Shown: positions 45,924 to 55,117, numbered from the stretch's first letter. The stretch is 64,000 bases of DNA from Alteromonadaceae bacterium Bs31 (GCA_900177435.1 FXAI01000003.1:124001-188000); one strand, 5' to 3'. A program made the numbers and translations. Notes: generated by a model from the letters alone, not told the origin.

Positions 45924-47021
45924 CTATTTTTCTAAATCTTGCAGGTCCTTCTTGCGAACAATAGCGACGGGCCCTTGATAGATACCGCCTTCGCCGCCAT
46001 GATCGAACACCCGCAGGTCGAGCACATTTTCCTCTTTTAAGAGGGAAGAAGAAAACTCGTAGCGGCGCATAAGCTTGAAGTAATGAGAGTCCCGCTTTTT
46101 ATCAATTTTGGATAAGCTGCCGGTTCGGCCAATAAACTCACCGTTAAGCGTCACCTCTTCCGTATCATCAATTTTACCCAGCAATAACACCAGCTTTTCG
46201 TCTGGCTCTACATCCAGCGCACCGAAGCTTTTGCGGTAGTATGCCATGCCGTCATAGTCACCATAGCCTTGTTGCTCCCAGACACCAGGCACCTGAATAG
46301 AATGGAAGTCTTTGCTCTCGTCCACTCGAAACTGCCACTCGCCTTGCAGGCTAACTAGCGGCCTGGGCATATTGGAGGCATAAATGCCAATGTGCTCACC
46401 AACAATTCCGCCGCCTTGCTGAGCGTCATAGACTCGCAGAGCAATCACATTTTTACCTTCCCGCAGCAGTTCAGCCGGCAGAGGGTAATCCCGCCGCTGG
46501 TTCCAAGCGCTTATATAGGTTGGAGGTACTCCACCCATACCGCCAACTTTCTGGCCGTTTAGGAAGGCTTCGTCGGCATCATCAATGGTCCCCAATGACA
46601 AAGAGAGCGTGCGCTTTAGATCCGCAGCGCTCAGCGTCAGCTCTTTTCTGTACCATGCAAAACCGTCATAGCCCTTAAAGCCCTGCCACTCCCAGCGACC
46701 GGGAACCTCAACCTCGGCCCACTCACTATCATCAAAATCTTCCGCTGCCCATGCCATATCGTCACCCACACTAAAATGCCAGATGCCATCAAGTGCCACG
46801 ATCTGCTTGCTACCCTCATCTATCTTGAAGGTAGAAAAGGTCTCCTTATTTTTTGCCTTATTAAGGTAGAAAAAAATGCCCTTGTTGTTGATGGCATTGA
46901 AGCTTGCCAGCGGAATAATAATGGCCAGGCCGACTAATACGGCAATCAGATTACGTTTAGCTCTGTGACTTTGCATGGGAAGGTGCAACTCGTTGCTTGT
47001 CATTGTTGTTAGGTCCAGCAC
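45924..47021 (-). CDS. Membrane-anchored protein with two GH2-type sugar-binding domains, no catalytic domain
   Basis: 365 residues. An N-terminal helix (about 24-43) is followed by two tandem jelly-roll domains of the glycoside hydrolase family 2 sugar-binding type. The first is at about 75-220 (LDGIWHFSVG, VEVPGRWEWQGFKGYDGFAW) and the second at about 225-358 (LQGEWQFRVDE, VPGVWEQQGYGDYDGMAYYR). In family 2 enzymes this domain precedes the catalytic barrel; here no barrel follows and the protein ends. A periplasmic glycan-binding or scaffold role is plausible. Co-transcribed with the esterase. Confidence 0.82.
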   Translation of the reverse strand: MLDLTTMTSNELHLPMQSHRAKRNLIAVLVGLAIIIPLASFNAINNKGIFFYLNKAKNKETFSTFKIDEGSKQIVALDGIWHFSVGDDMAWAAEDFDDSEWAEVEVPGRWEWQGFKGYDGFAWYRKELTLSAADLKRTLSLSLGTIDDADEAFLNGQKVGGMGGVPPTYISAWNQRRDYPLPAELLREGKNVIALRVYDAQQGGGIVGEHIGIYASNMPRPLVSLQGEWQFRVDESKDFHSIQVPGVWEQQGYGDYDGMAYYRKSFGALDVEPDEKLVLLLGKIDDTEEVTLNGEFIGRTGSLSKIDKKRDSHYFKLMRRYEFSSSLLKEENVLDLRVFDHGGEGGIYQGPVAIVRKKDLQDLEK

Positions 47022-48246
47022 CCTATCTAATCATAATCTTGCACCCGGTTGAACACCCGAGTGCACCCCATCGCATCAAAATGGCCTTAAATAGCCATGT
47101 TCACTAGCACTGGTGAAAGATTAGAGCGTTTGGGGTGAGCAGAAGATCAAAGTACAAGCGGCTAAGAGATGGGCCACAGCACTCCACGTTGGGCACTTGG
47201 AAGGGCTTCCCCCTATTGAAAGTAGAGCAAAAAATACACTATAACCACAAGTTCACCTTTAGGTAGTAGTCGTCATACTCATCTGAACATCCCCAACCCC
47301 ATAGGGAGTCGTAATCACTAATAGCTCGCGAGTAAGCTAAGGATAAGGCCCAAGTGACGCTTAAATAATGAAGCTCCCCGCAGAGTAAGCGAATGCCCAT
47401 TGCTTAGCGCAGAAAAGTACTTGCTGAATAAGTGGTAGGCCGCATCAACAGCAACGCCACAGCCTTTCAAGGCAAGCAGTATGACTAACCTGATGATTGT
47501 ATTGAGCGGCAAAAGGGGAGCGTTTTTTCCGGCATTTCTCCCTGTTAACAACGTTGTAAGAGCGCATATAAAAGCTTTGGATGATTCCGAGCAAAGTGCG
47601 GGTCAAATATTTCAGAATGTTTCCTCAAGCTAACAGAGCGGCTTACTCTCTGAGCCGCAGTCAAACAATATCAGTTCGCCTCTGGAGGAAAAACAGGCGG
47701 CGCACGTTTATCGCTGGCATGACGATAGTTTGAGCAAGACTGTTTTTTCAAATACCGCATTAAGCTCTAACAATTGACACGAAGCTAGGCTAGCTAAGAT
47801 CCAGGTTGGACAGAAAAGTCAGAGCCCCAACGCGAACAATTATCGGCACCAGCCATAAGTATGAAGTGAATAGTCTCGCGAGAATACAGATGTCGCGTTT
47901 CTAGACCGGTGGTTAATAAATTTTCGGTGCGCATTAATAGCACTCCAATAGCAATACATCGCCATTTACGCACCCTAAAAAGGCAAACATAAGCAATGGC
48001 CTAGGGCAGCAATTTTCCACTAATAATAAAGGCAATTAACCCAATTAAGCAGGGCTATATAACGCAGCAAAAATCCGACCATTCAACACTTTTACTTCCT
48101 TCTTTGCTCAATATGTTAAGTAACGCATCTTTACCGTGTAGGCTTTTGCGCCTACATCGTTATAATCGGCAAAGCGACCCAGGCGCAGCTTAATCCACAC
48201 TCGTTTTAATCACACTTTATTCCCACTGGATACACCCGAAACTCAT
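47022..48246. other. 1.2-kb gene-poor region
   Basis: No convincing gene on either strand. The longest frame (47318-47551, minus) has a TTG/ATG-type start without ribosome site and a Leu-rich translation that I do not recognise. A palindrome TCTCGCGAGA is at 47874-47883. Stop codons are dense in all frames from 47600 on. The right end has a plausible promoter at 48138-48166. It may be the scar of a lost gene or element, but I see no terminal repeats or transposase fragment to prove it. Confidence 0.45.
48138..48166 (+). promoter_or_regulatory. Inverted repeat and -10 element before the 48247 gene
   Basis: GTAGGC (48138-48143) and GCCTAC (48150-48155) form a perfect inverted repeat just ahead of a consensus TATAAT (48161-48166). 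The repeat covers the place of the -35 element, as an operator or activator site would. No good -35 hexamer exists, consistent with an activator-dependent promoter. Confidence 0.4.
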
Positions 48247-48648
48247 ATGAAAAATATGCTTGTCTATCAGGCCAATGTCGACCATTTTATGGCTCAGTGC
48301 GGTTGGCGTTTTGATAAAAGCTGGTTCGGCCGTTTTGATGTATCACTGTGGATAAAGCCACTACTGAAATGTAATGTGGGACTGGAACTGATCTTTATTA
48401 TTGAAGACCAGTCGAGAAGGCGAGCAATACTTCTGGATCAATACAACGCTTTTTCAAGCCAGGAGATCCTGTTAACCCGATCCATCCCTCTTTCAGGAAA
48501 AGGTAGCCTTAAAGATCTTAAAATTAAACTCCATTATCAGGGGTGCGAACAGAGTGAAATAGTGCTTGATCACTTTCACTTTAAACCAATTCCGAAGGTT
48601 GAACCTAAGCTGGACTTTTACACCAAACGTAGAGTTAAAGAAGCGTAA
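48247..48648 (+). CDS. Hypothetical protein
   Basis: 133 residues, apparently cytosolic, aromatic-rich N-terminus (FMAQCGWRFDKSWFGRFDVS), mixed alpha/beta composition and a basic C-terminus. No motif, signal peptide or membrane helix. I do not recognise the family. Its start lies 80 bases after a TATAAT element. Isolated after a long gene-poor stretch. Confidence 0.6.
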   Translation: MKNMLVYQANVDHFMAQCGWRFDKSWFGRFDVSLWIKPLLKCNVGLELIFIIEDQSRRRAILLDQYNAFSSQEILLTRSIPLSGKGSLKDLKIKLHYQGCEQSEIVLDHFHFKPIPKVEPKLDFYTKRRVKEA

Positions 48649-48686
48649 GTTCCTGCTCGCTTGCGCCTCAAAGAGCAGCCTGAAGG

Positions 48687-48941
48687 CTACATCCCGCAAT
48701 TACCCCCAGAACAGGATCCACTGGAAAAACACGGTGGCGCCTCTGGATTTTTCAAAACGTGACTTTGTACCACCGCGCCACCACTAATTAATTTTGTTAG
48801 CTTTGTGTCCGCAGGGATATCCCCCAGGCTTATTCCGGTTCGCTCACACAGCTCTTGCCAGGTGTTCAAGCGCTCGGACATAGAGTGCTGTACTTCATAA
48901 ACTTGTTGATCGGCTTCACAGCGATAATCATAACTGGGCAT
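48687..48941 (-). CDS. FmdB-type zinc-ribbon-like small protein, atypical
   Basis: 84 residues. MPSYDYRCEADQQVYEVQHS at the start and TKLISGGA in the middle match FmdB-family regulatory zinc ribbons (MPxYxYRC...F/YEVxxSM...RLISGG). The usual CxxC pairs are incomplete: Cys8 has no partner at +3 and only Cys32 remains in the middle, but a Cys/Gly-rich tail (CFSSGSCSGGNCGM) could supply metal ligands. Function unknown. Confidence 0.75.
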   Translation of the reverse strand: MPSYDYRCEADQQVYEVQHSMSERLNTWQELCERTGISLGDIPADTKLTKLISGGAVVQSHVLKNPEAPPCFSSGSCSGGNCGM

Positions 48942-49055
48942 TATTTAACCTGTTGCTTTTTAGAGCTTGTTAACACTAATATTTTTATCATTCCGTTTTG
49001 GGCGAGAGTATTTTCCACCTTTGCGGTGAATTACTTTTGAGAAAGATCAAAACCT

Positions 49056-49088
49056 AAAAAGCCCCAGTGACAAAACCGGGGCTTTTTT
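49056..49088. terminator. Intrinsic terminator (bidirectional)
   Basis: AAAAAGCCCC (49056-49065) / GGGGCTTTTT (49078-49087), 10-bp stem with a 12-base loop, T tract on plus and A tract on minus side. It lies downstream of the minus-strand CBM protein gene and ends its transcript. Confidence 0.85.
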
Positions 49089-49115
49089 GTTATTTAAACG
49101 CAGTAAAGAGAGCGG

Positions 49116-50717
49116 CTAACACTCACCGGGTACAGTGCTTAGCACTGCAGCATTTGCACACGCACTACAGGAATTACCTGCTGTGTAGGTGCTGCCGTCT
49201 GCACGGGTGGCGCATACAGGGTCCCATAGAGCGGTACACACCTCCGGGCGAGGCTCGCTGCATAGTTGAGCTTCAGGCTCCTTGCTTGGCTCTGCACCAC
49301 GGTTTGCACAAAATCCCACAGAGGTATTTACCTCGCCAGGCTGTAAGGTGCCATTCCACGCTACGCCTTCGACATTGAGTTGCGCACCGCTCTGGCTCCA
49401 ATTGGCGTTCCATAAGCTGGATACCTGGCCCTCAATAGTTAGTGAGACATTCCAGCTCACAGCACTGCTACTGGTATTTTCAACAACCAGAACTGCGCAG
49501 TAGCCTTCACCCCAGTCGTTATTGATATCCACATCAGCAACAACCTCGCCCTGACCTCCGCTGGAGCTGCTGGATGAACTTGAACTGCTGCTTGTGCTGC
49601 TGCTAGAAGAACTGGAAGAGGAACTCGAACTACTTGATGAAGAAGAGGAAGTACTCGATGAGCTGCTACTGGAACTGCTAGAGGAAGAAGAGGATGAGCT
49701 CGAGTTACTGGAAGATGAGCTCGAAGACGATGAAGACGATGAGCTTGAGCTGGAACCCTCAATCGCGCAATAGCCATGATTAAAAAATACTTCCAGTGGT
49801 AAATGGGAATCCACCTCATAGCGTGTTTGTGTAATGTAGCCGAAAGACGATTCAGCTCCGGGCTGGAGCGTACCATTCCAGCTGCCAGCATCATTGGAAA
49901 CAACCAGCTCGTCGAGCGCACTGTTGTAGTATTCACTTGAAAAATCTGCGTTCCAGCCTGAGGAAAACTCCTGCCCGTAACGCAGCAACCAGCGAGCAGT
50001 GTACCCGTCGATAGTTTCATCTGATGTATTGGTGATTGTCACATTAAACTGGGACTGCCCCCATCCTGGCATTTCATCAAAACGAATATCGCAAAGCTGT
50101 GGAATATCTTTTGGTGCAGGGGGGCAAGCTTTAACACCCCCACCATAACCACAGCCGCCGGAAGCGCCGCAATCAATGCTGAGGTTAAGCGAAACTCTAT
50201 CAATATTGGGGCCACCCTCTTCTGTAAGGGAGATTAAACGCACTCTATCTTTACCCGCTACAGAGCCTACCTGAATCATTTCACTGCCCCATACATCCCA
50301 GCCACCGGTGGGAGCGAAGGTAAACGCGTAATCATAGACTATATCAGCCTCTTCTATTTCCATACGCATTGGTCGGTCAAAGCTGGAGCCATTGGCATAT
50401 ACCACGTTAACGGTACTGTATCCCACAGCAGGTGGGCCGCCATCGATAATGAAATCGGGAAGCACTACGGTGCTGTATAAGGCATCGTCCACATTAAAGT
50501 AGTCTCCTTCTTTTGCGCCGGGGTTACGCCGCTCAATTACACCATCACTCCCTTCACAGGCTCGATTTCCCATAATCGTGGTTGCATACCAGGAGCCTCC
50601 ACTAGAAGAAGTAGAGCTTGTGGACGAAGACGAGCTACTGGAGGATTGTGCGATAACCTGTGCATTGATTAGTCCAAAAAGCGCAAAGGTAACTAGCGCG
50701 GGAATTAATTTATTCAT
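49116..50717 (-). CDS. Exported multi-CBM poly-serine protein with a C-terminal Kazal-like domain
   Basis: 533 residues, signal peptide 1-23, no catalytic domain. Order: short Ser linker (25-39); a beta-sandwich domain (about 41-183) resembling carbohydrate-binding modules of the CBM6/35 style; a CBM2-like domain (209-319; SWNGTLQPGAESSFGY at 279-294); a serine linker of about 65 residues broken only by Asn and Thr; a second CBM2-like domain (about 392-475; AWNGTLQPGE); and a Cys-rich C-terminus (about 486-533). The last reads CTALWDPVCATRADGSTY then CSACANAA...GEC, the spacing of Kazal-type protease inhibitor domains. Probably a secreted cellulose/xylan-binding protein that also inhibits proteases or uses the domain structurally. 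Confidence 0.85.
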   Translation of the reverse strand: MNKLIPALVTFALFGLINAQVIAQSSSSSSSSTSSTSSSGGSWYATTIMGNRACEGSDGVIERRNPGAKEGDYFNVDDALYSTVVLPDFIIDGGPPAVGYSTVNVVYANGSSFDRPMRMEIEEADIVYDYAFTFAPTGGWDVWGSEMIQVGSVAGKDRVRLISLTEEGGPNIDRVSLNLSIDCGASGGCGYGGGVKACPPAPKDIPQLCDIRFDEMPGWGQSQFNVTITNTSDETIDGYTARWLLRYGQEFSSGWNADFSSEYYNSALDELVVSNDAGSWNGTLQPGAESSFGYITQTRYEVDSHLPLEVFFNHGYCAIEGSSSSSSSSSSSSSSSSNSSSSSSSSSSSSSSSSSTSSSSSSSSSSSSSSSSSSTSSSSSSSSSSSGGQGEVVADVDINNDWGEGYCAVLVVENTSSSAVSWNVSLTIEGQVSSLWNANWSQSGAQLNVEGVAWNGTLQPGEVNTSVGFCANRGAEPSKEPEAQLCSEPRPEVCTALWDPVCATRADGSTYTAGNSCSACANAAVLSTVPGEC

Positions 50718-51178
50718 ATTTTATTATCTCCTGTTTATTGCTCGCATTTTAGTGGCACACCGGCCTATTGAGATAAGCCTCGGCAGCGCCTTTGCGAGAC
50801 CTTGATCATAAATCTTATAAATAGAAAAAGATAAATGTTATCTGTTATGAGCTGGAGCAGGAGTTATTCAAATTCGAAATTTATTTTTAGGTGAGGACGC
50901 TAAAAGGCACATGAGGGCATTGGATGTGTTATTTGTACTTGGCGCGTATAAAGCAAACTGAATTATCTACAAACCCTGTCACAAACTGGCGCTTTAGAAG
51001 TGCGCTCTCCCCGCTTAAGTCCCGCAAATAAAAAACTCGATTTAATCAATTAAAAAGCGCCTTCTTTTACTTAGCCTTTACCCACACCATGCTGCCTCCC
51101 TGAAAACGTCCAAATTCTTCTTTAATCGAAAAAACCGGCTGGGCCTTAATAAAGCCGGCGAAACACACCAGCGCTATT
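50718..51178. other. Intergenic region upstream of the CBM-Kazal gene
   Basis: 461 bases between two minus-strand genes. Left part: presumably the promoter of the CBM-Kazal gene, AT-rich around 50800-50840, with no clear hexamers. Right part: the terminator of the LytTR gene at 51127-51160. Nothing else recognised. Confidence 0.4.
51127..51160 (-). terminator. Intrinsic terminator of the LytTR gene
   Basis: On the minus strand CCGGCT (51158-51153 region) pairs with AGCCGG (51140-51135) and is followed by TTTTTTCG. Eighteen bases after the stop of the LytTR gene. Confidence 0.75.
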
Positions 51179-52060
51179 TTACACCAGCGCTTTAAATGCA
51201 TTCCTATAGCGACGAGAAAGGCTCAGCCTTGTACCGTCTAGCAGGATGAGTTCGTAGTCTCCACTCTCCAGTGGGCGCAGTGTTTTAACTTGATTAAAGT
51301 TAACAATCGCTGAACGATGAATTCGGGCGAATTTTGCTACCGGCAAAGCCTGCTCAAGCTTGGTCATTGTCGTGCGCATGGGGTACAAGCTGCTGCCAAT
51401 GTGCAGATTGGCATAATTACCGGCAGCCTCTATCCATTCAATATCGTTCACATTCACAAGAAACTCCTTGCCAAGTTTCTTTACCAGAAAACGCTCCGGC
51501 TGCTTTTCCTCAGGGTTCGCTTCCTGCTCGCCTTCACCCACCAGGCTGGCCTCGCCATGGAGGCGCCGTACAATAAAACGGTAGCTAAAAATAAAAGCCG
51601 CAATAACAACGTAGGAGTAAAAGTCCTTACGGTACTCGTAAAGCAATTCATAAGGGATATCGCCAAAGGTATACCTTGTGCCCACCACCCAATACCAGAG
51701 CTTGCGCAGCGCCACCATGCCACCAACATGTATTGCTGAAAAAGGAATCGTCAATAACAGGTGAGCGAGAATCTGTTTTTTAAGCGATAGATCTGTAAGC
51801 CATTTATCCGATATATAGACAACACAGGGGATCAGCAAAAGCACCATAAAAATGCTGGTAATCTCCCAGCAAAACGGCTGCCAAAAAGACAGCTGATTAC
51901 CATCTCGACCGTGCTCCAAAATAATCGTGGTGGCGAGTACTAACACATTGGAAATCGCCCACAGCAACAACAAACCTGGCGCCCATAGACGCTGGTGCGA
52001 TAAAAAATGCCGGGTAAGGGCCGAGTGCTGCTGTGTTGTCATAGGTGACAGTATGTCCAT
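51179..52060 (-). CDS. Membrane-bound LytTR transcription regulator
   Basis: 293 residues. Four predicted membrane helices (about 28-48, 62-84, 93-116, 148-166), a short linker, then a LytTR DNA-binding domain (about 190-290). The domain reads FLVKKLGKEFLVNVNDIEWI, EAAGNYANLHIG, FARIHRSAIVNFNQV and LSLSRRYRNAFKAL. No histidine kinase or receiver domain: a one-component membrane regulator of a type common in marine gammaproteobacteria and Bacteroidetes. A second ATG at codon 7 is possible. Divergent from the acyltransferase gene, the most likely target. Confidence 0.88.
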   Translation of the reverse strand: MDILSPMTTQQHSALTRHFLSHQRLWAPGLLLLWAISNVLVLATTIILEHGRDGNQLSFWQPFCWEITSIFMVLLLIPCVVYISDKWLTDLSLKKQILAHLLLTIPFSAIHVGGMVALRKLWYWVVGTRYTFGDIPYELLYEYRKDFYSYVVIAAFIFSYRFIVRRLHGEASLVGEGEQEANPEEKQPERFLVKKLGKEFLVNVNDIEWIEAAGNYANLHIGSSLYPMRTTMTKLEQALPVAKFARIHRSAIVNFNQVKTLRPLESGDYELILLDGTRLSLSRRYRNAFKALV

Positions 52061-52230
52061 TCAATAAACTAAAATAATTTCTACTAAACCCAGCTAAAAA
52101 CTGTAAGCACTTTCGTCACAGTATCCTTCCGCTTATCACAAGCTCATGTATTTCAATCACTTAGCATTGGACGGATATAGCAAAGCTTCGCAAGCTGTCA
52201 AAAACAGATCAGCACTACGGAGACTCTAGC

Positions 52231-53511
52231 ATGAAGCAGCAAAGCAATTCGACCAAGCCTCCCTGGCATACAGTACGGCGCGTTGAGCTTGATTGGTTGA
52301 GAGTACTAGCCTTTGGCATACTGATTTTTTACCACGTGGGCATGCTCTATGCTCTCAACTGGGATTATCACTACAAAAGCGCCTATAGCAGCCAATTTAT
52401 AACCAACATTATGCTCTGGTCCAATCAGTGGAGAATGTCGCTACTGTTTCTAATCAGTGGTGTGGCAGTCTCCTACCTCCTGCAAAATATGCCCTATTGG
52501 CGCTTTTTTCGCAGCCGTCACACAAAAGTGCTGTTGCCCCTGCTTTTTGGTATGACGGTAGTCGTGGTACCTCAGGTTTATATTGAATTGGACAGCAAAG
52601 GCATTATTGACAACCTGGGCTACCTTGAATTCTGGTTGGCCTACCTGGACCAATCCAGCCCACTATTTGAGCAGGCAAAAACCGTAGGCGACTACCATCT
52701 CACCTGGAACCACCTGTGGTTTCTCATGTATATATTCAGCTACTCCCTTGTTCTATGGGCGGCCTACCCCATTCTTAACAGCATCAAACTGCGTCGTATT
52801 TGCTTTGCTGCCAGCCTGGCTATACCAAAGCCTATGTTACTTATCGGGCCTATCATCTGCTTTTACTTGATCGGCCTATTACTCTGGGAGCGCTTCCCCA
52901 CCACCCACGCATTTTGGGACGACTGGTATAACCATGCAAAATCGTTTACCTGCTTTCTGCTGGGCTTTGCCCTTGTTCGCTCGTCGCGCCTGTGGAACGC
53001 AATAAGAGAATTTCGCTGGCCCGCGCTCATACTCGCTCTGGCAAGTTACGGCTACATAGTATTTGCATACAACGGCGGAGAACTTGGCAAAGGAGAATTC
53101 TGGAGGCAATTAAATGGTTTTTTATGGTCTGCGAACGGCTGGCTATGGATACTAAGCATAATAGCCTGGGCACAACACAAACTGGCAAAATCCAACTCTG
53201 TACTCAAGTACCTGAATGGTGGCGTGTATTGTTTTTATATAGTGCATCAAACGGCAATTATCGTGCTTGCTTACTTTTTAGCTCCTGTGCATCTCGGGCC
53301 TGTAATCGAGCCCTTGGCAATTATTTTTGGTACCGCACTAATCTGCTGGGCAGGTTACGAAATTGTTGCTCGCCTTCCAATCTTATGCAGCTTATTCGGC
53401 GCAAAACAAAAAAAACCAGGTGGGAAATCGCAAGGTCAACCTTCCAGCTCCAAACTTTCTGTGCTTGCGATGCCCTCCCAGACAACGGGGCTCGCGCAAA
53501 AAAACGTTTAG
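52231..53511 (+). CDS. Acyltransferase family 3 membrane protein
   Basis: 426 residues with about ten membrane helices. RRVELDWLRVLAFGILIFYH (16-35) with the conserved Arg/His is the signature N-terminus of OafA/OpgC-like O-acyltransferases; HQTAIIVLAYF is a late conserved helix. These enzymes acylate extracytoplasmic glycans or glucans. Substrate unknown. Sits opposite the membrane LytTR regulator with 170 bases between starts, suggesting a regulator/target pair. Confidence 0.9.
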   Translation: MKQQSNSTKPPWHTVRRVELDWLRVLAFGILIFYHVGMLYALNWDYHYKSAYSSQFITNIMLWSNQWRMSLLFLISGVAVSYLLQNMPYWRFFRSRHTKVLLPLLFGMTVVVVPQVYIELDSKGIIDNLGYLEFWLAYLDQSSPLFEQAKTVGDYHLTWNHLWFLMYIFSYSLVLWAAYPILNSIKLRRICFAASLAIPKPMLLIGPIICFYLIGLLLWERFPTTHAFWDDWYNHAKSFTCFLLGFALVRSSRLWNAIREFRWPALILALASYGYIVFAYNGGELGKGEFWRQLNGFLWSANGWLWILSIIAWAQHKLAKSNSVLKYLNGGVYCFYIVHQTAIIVLAYFLAPVHLGPVIEPLAIIFGTALICWAGYEIVARLPILCSLFGAKQKKPGGKSQGQPSSSKLSVLAMPSQTTGLAQKNV

Positions 53512-53633
53512 CCGATAATCTGCCCGACATGCCGCGCACACAGTAATTGCAGCGAATCAGCACAGAAAGCCCTGATGATGAAAACAAAGCCGTAGGCGCG
53601 ATCAGGCAGAGCGATGTGCTGAGCTTAACCACT

Positions 53634-53888
53634 CTAGGACTCAATAATTGTTGCCCCTTTAACAACAGTATCTGGAAGCTTGTCCGGCGCGGGACATATC
53701 TGAATAGATTTAATGTTATCCCTGGGATAAATATAAAGCGTTCCCTCAGCTTCTACCGTGAAATAAGCTTGATCCATCACCTGGTTAATTTTTTGTACGA
53801 CCAGGGAGGGATCGAACTGTTGTGGGTAGCTAAAGGCTACGCTTGTTTTGTCAGTGAAGTAGATCACCACGCTTCGCTCGATGGTCAT
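53634..53888 (-). CDS. Small hypothetical protein
   Basis: 84 residues, soluble, beta-rich N-terminus (MTIERSVVIYFTDKTSVAFS), central helix and a second strand pair (GTLYIYPRDNIKSIQI). No motif recognised. An AAATGGAG ribosome site precedes the ATG (GGAG on the minus strand), which supports translation. Converges with the acyltransferase gene. Confidence 0.7.
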   Translation of the reverse strand: MTIERSVVIYFTDKTSVAFSYPQQFDPSLVVQKINQVMDQAYFTVEAEGTLYIYPRDNIKSIQICPAPDKLPDTVVKGATIIES

Positions 53889-54192
53889 ATTTTGCTCTCC
53901 ATTTGATTGATTTAATTAAGCCTGCGCTATGGAACCCTTGATTAAGCCCAATCTACGCTACTCAATTATAGACCTGCAAGGTTTTCAGGTAGGCTTGTCA
54001 GCCGCCTGATATGCCCTTGGGAATAATGATCACACTGCACATCCCTTGCAGGCATCACCCGCAACACTGCTGACAAGCAGCAACCCCTTACCTAGCCGAA
54101 CTCAAAATCAGTTAGCCTCCAGGCAATCCAAGCAGGCCCCTTATGCGTACTAAGCATACACACAACTTTAAATTGAGCCTTGGAACCTACGT
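53889..54192. other. Intergenic region
   Basis: 304 bases between divergent small genes. No RNA gene or clear promoter identified. Confidence 0.35.
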
Positions 54193-54372
54193 ATGTTTGG
54201 ATTTTTTAATGGAAACTCAGCGCAGAAAGAGCGCGAACAGCGTTACCACTCACTGCTACATGAAGCCATGCAAGCACAGCGTTCAGGAGATATACGACTT
54301 TATTCCGAATTAAGCGAGGCCGCTGACCTGCTCCTAAAAGAAATAGAAAAAGCAGAACAGACCCAAGCTTAA
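54193..54372 (+). CDS. DUF6435-like small protein
   Basis: 59 residues: MFGFFNGNSAQKEREQRYHS at the start, then LLHEAMQAQRSGDIRLYSEL and a Glu/Lys-rich end. Start with an aromatic MFxFF, the central EAMQAQRSGDIRLYSEL helix and the LLKEIE close strongly resemble a conserved family of about 55-60-residue gammaproteobacterial proteins (DUF6435). Probably a helical hairpin; function unknown. TGGA lies eight bases before the ATG. A stand-alone gene in a long gene-poor stretch. Confidence 0.8.
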   Translation: MFGFFNGNSAQKEREQRYHSLLHEAMQAQRSGDIRLYSELSEAADLLLKEIEKAEQTQA

Positions 54373-55117
54373 GCTAGCAGTGCTCCCATAGCACTGGCCA
54401 TCATTGCTGTGCAGCTTAAGGCAATGTCTAACATGGCTCTCGACTCTGCATCAGTAAGGCCGCCTGGCTTGCCAACTAGATACTATCATTCAGACTACGG
54501 TAACTGCAGCCTGCTAACCTGAGGTTTACCCTATTACACTTGTGATTACAGCGTCAGGGTAGACCGTCGCTTACAAGTTTATAGCTCCTGATATGTTTAC
54601 AGCTACCGAGCTAAACACACGCTTAACCTGCTAAGGAAATAGATCTCCCCGGGGCCCGTTAAACTCGATATAACCAGCTTCCGGGCCAACAATAGTTCAA
54701 CTACTTGATCAACCATTACTACCTCCACCTCTCTTTAGAATTTCCGCGCACCAGTCGCCACTGCTTTTTGATAGAACTATTACAAAAATATTTAGCCCGA
54801 AACGCTCGACAATACGCAAGAGCGCCCCACCACTGCCAGTATAAACGAGGCGAAATACCCTAAAAAAAAGCGCAGTGTTAATTTTCTGAGAATAGCTGCT
54901 ATTTGAGAATGCGTGTATTTTATTTCAGGTTTTACAGCAGCCTTAGCGGTTTATAAGCGTAAAGCAGGGCTAATTATTGTCGCTCCTAATTCTTTAGGTT
55001 TATATGCAAAATAATATTTTGTAAAACTGTGAACTGCACTAACAATTGCCACGCAATTTTGAGTATGTTTGGGCCTTAATAATCATAAAAATAATTTTAT
55101 TTCTGAGGATACCTTAA
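54373..55117. other. Intergenic region upstream of the xylanase, with palindrome
   Basis: 745 bases, no gene seen on either strand. AATTGC-CAC-GCAATT at 55044-55058 is a perfect 6-bp-arm palindrome 60 bases before the xylanase ATG and is a candidate operator. The xylanase promoter must lie in 55020-55100 (AT-rich), but no -35/-10 pair is convincing. TGAGGA at 55104-55109 is its ribosome site. Confidence 0.4.

Noticed and set aside
47318-47551. 77-residue minus frame as a transposase remnant
   Set aside because: No recognised transposase motif, no terminal repeats, no target duplication; left as part of a gene-poor region.
49500-50020. 187-residue minus frame (49457-50020) inside the CBM-Kazal gene
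   Set aside because: An alternate frame of serine codons (Ala/Pro/His/Leu-rich), an artefact of the linker repeats.
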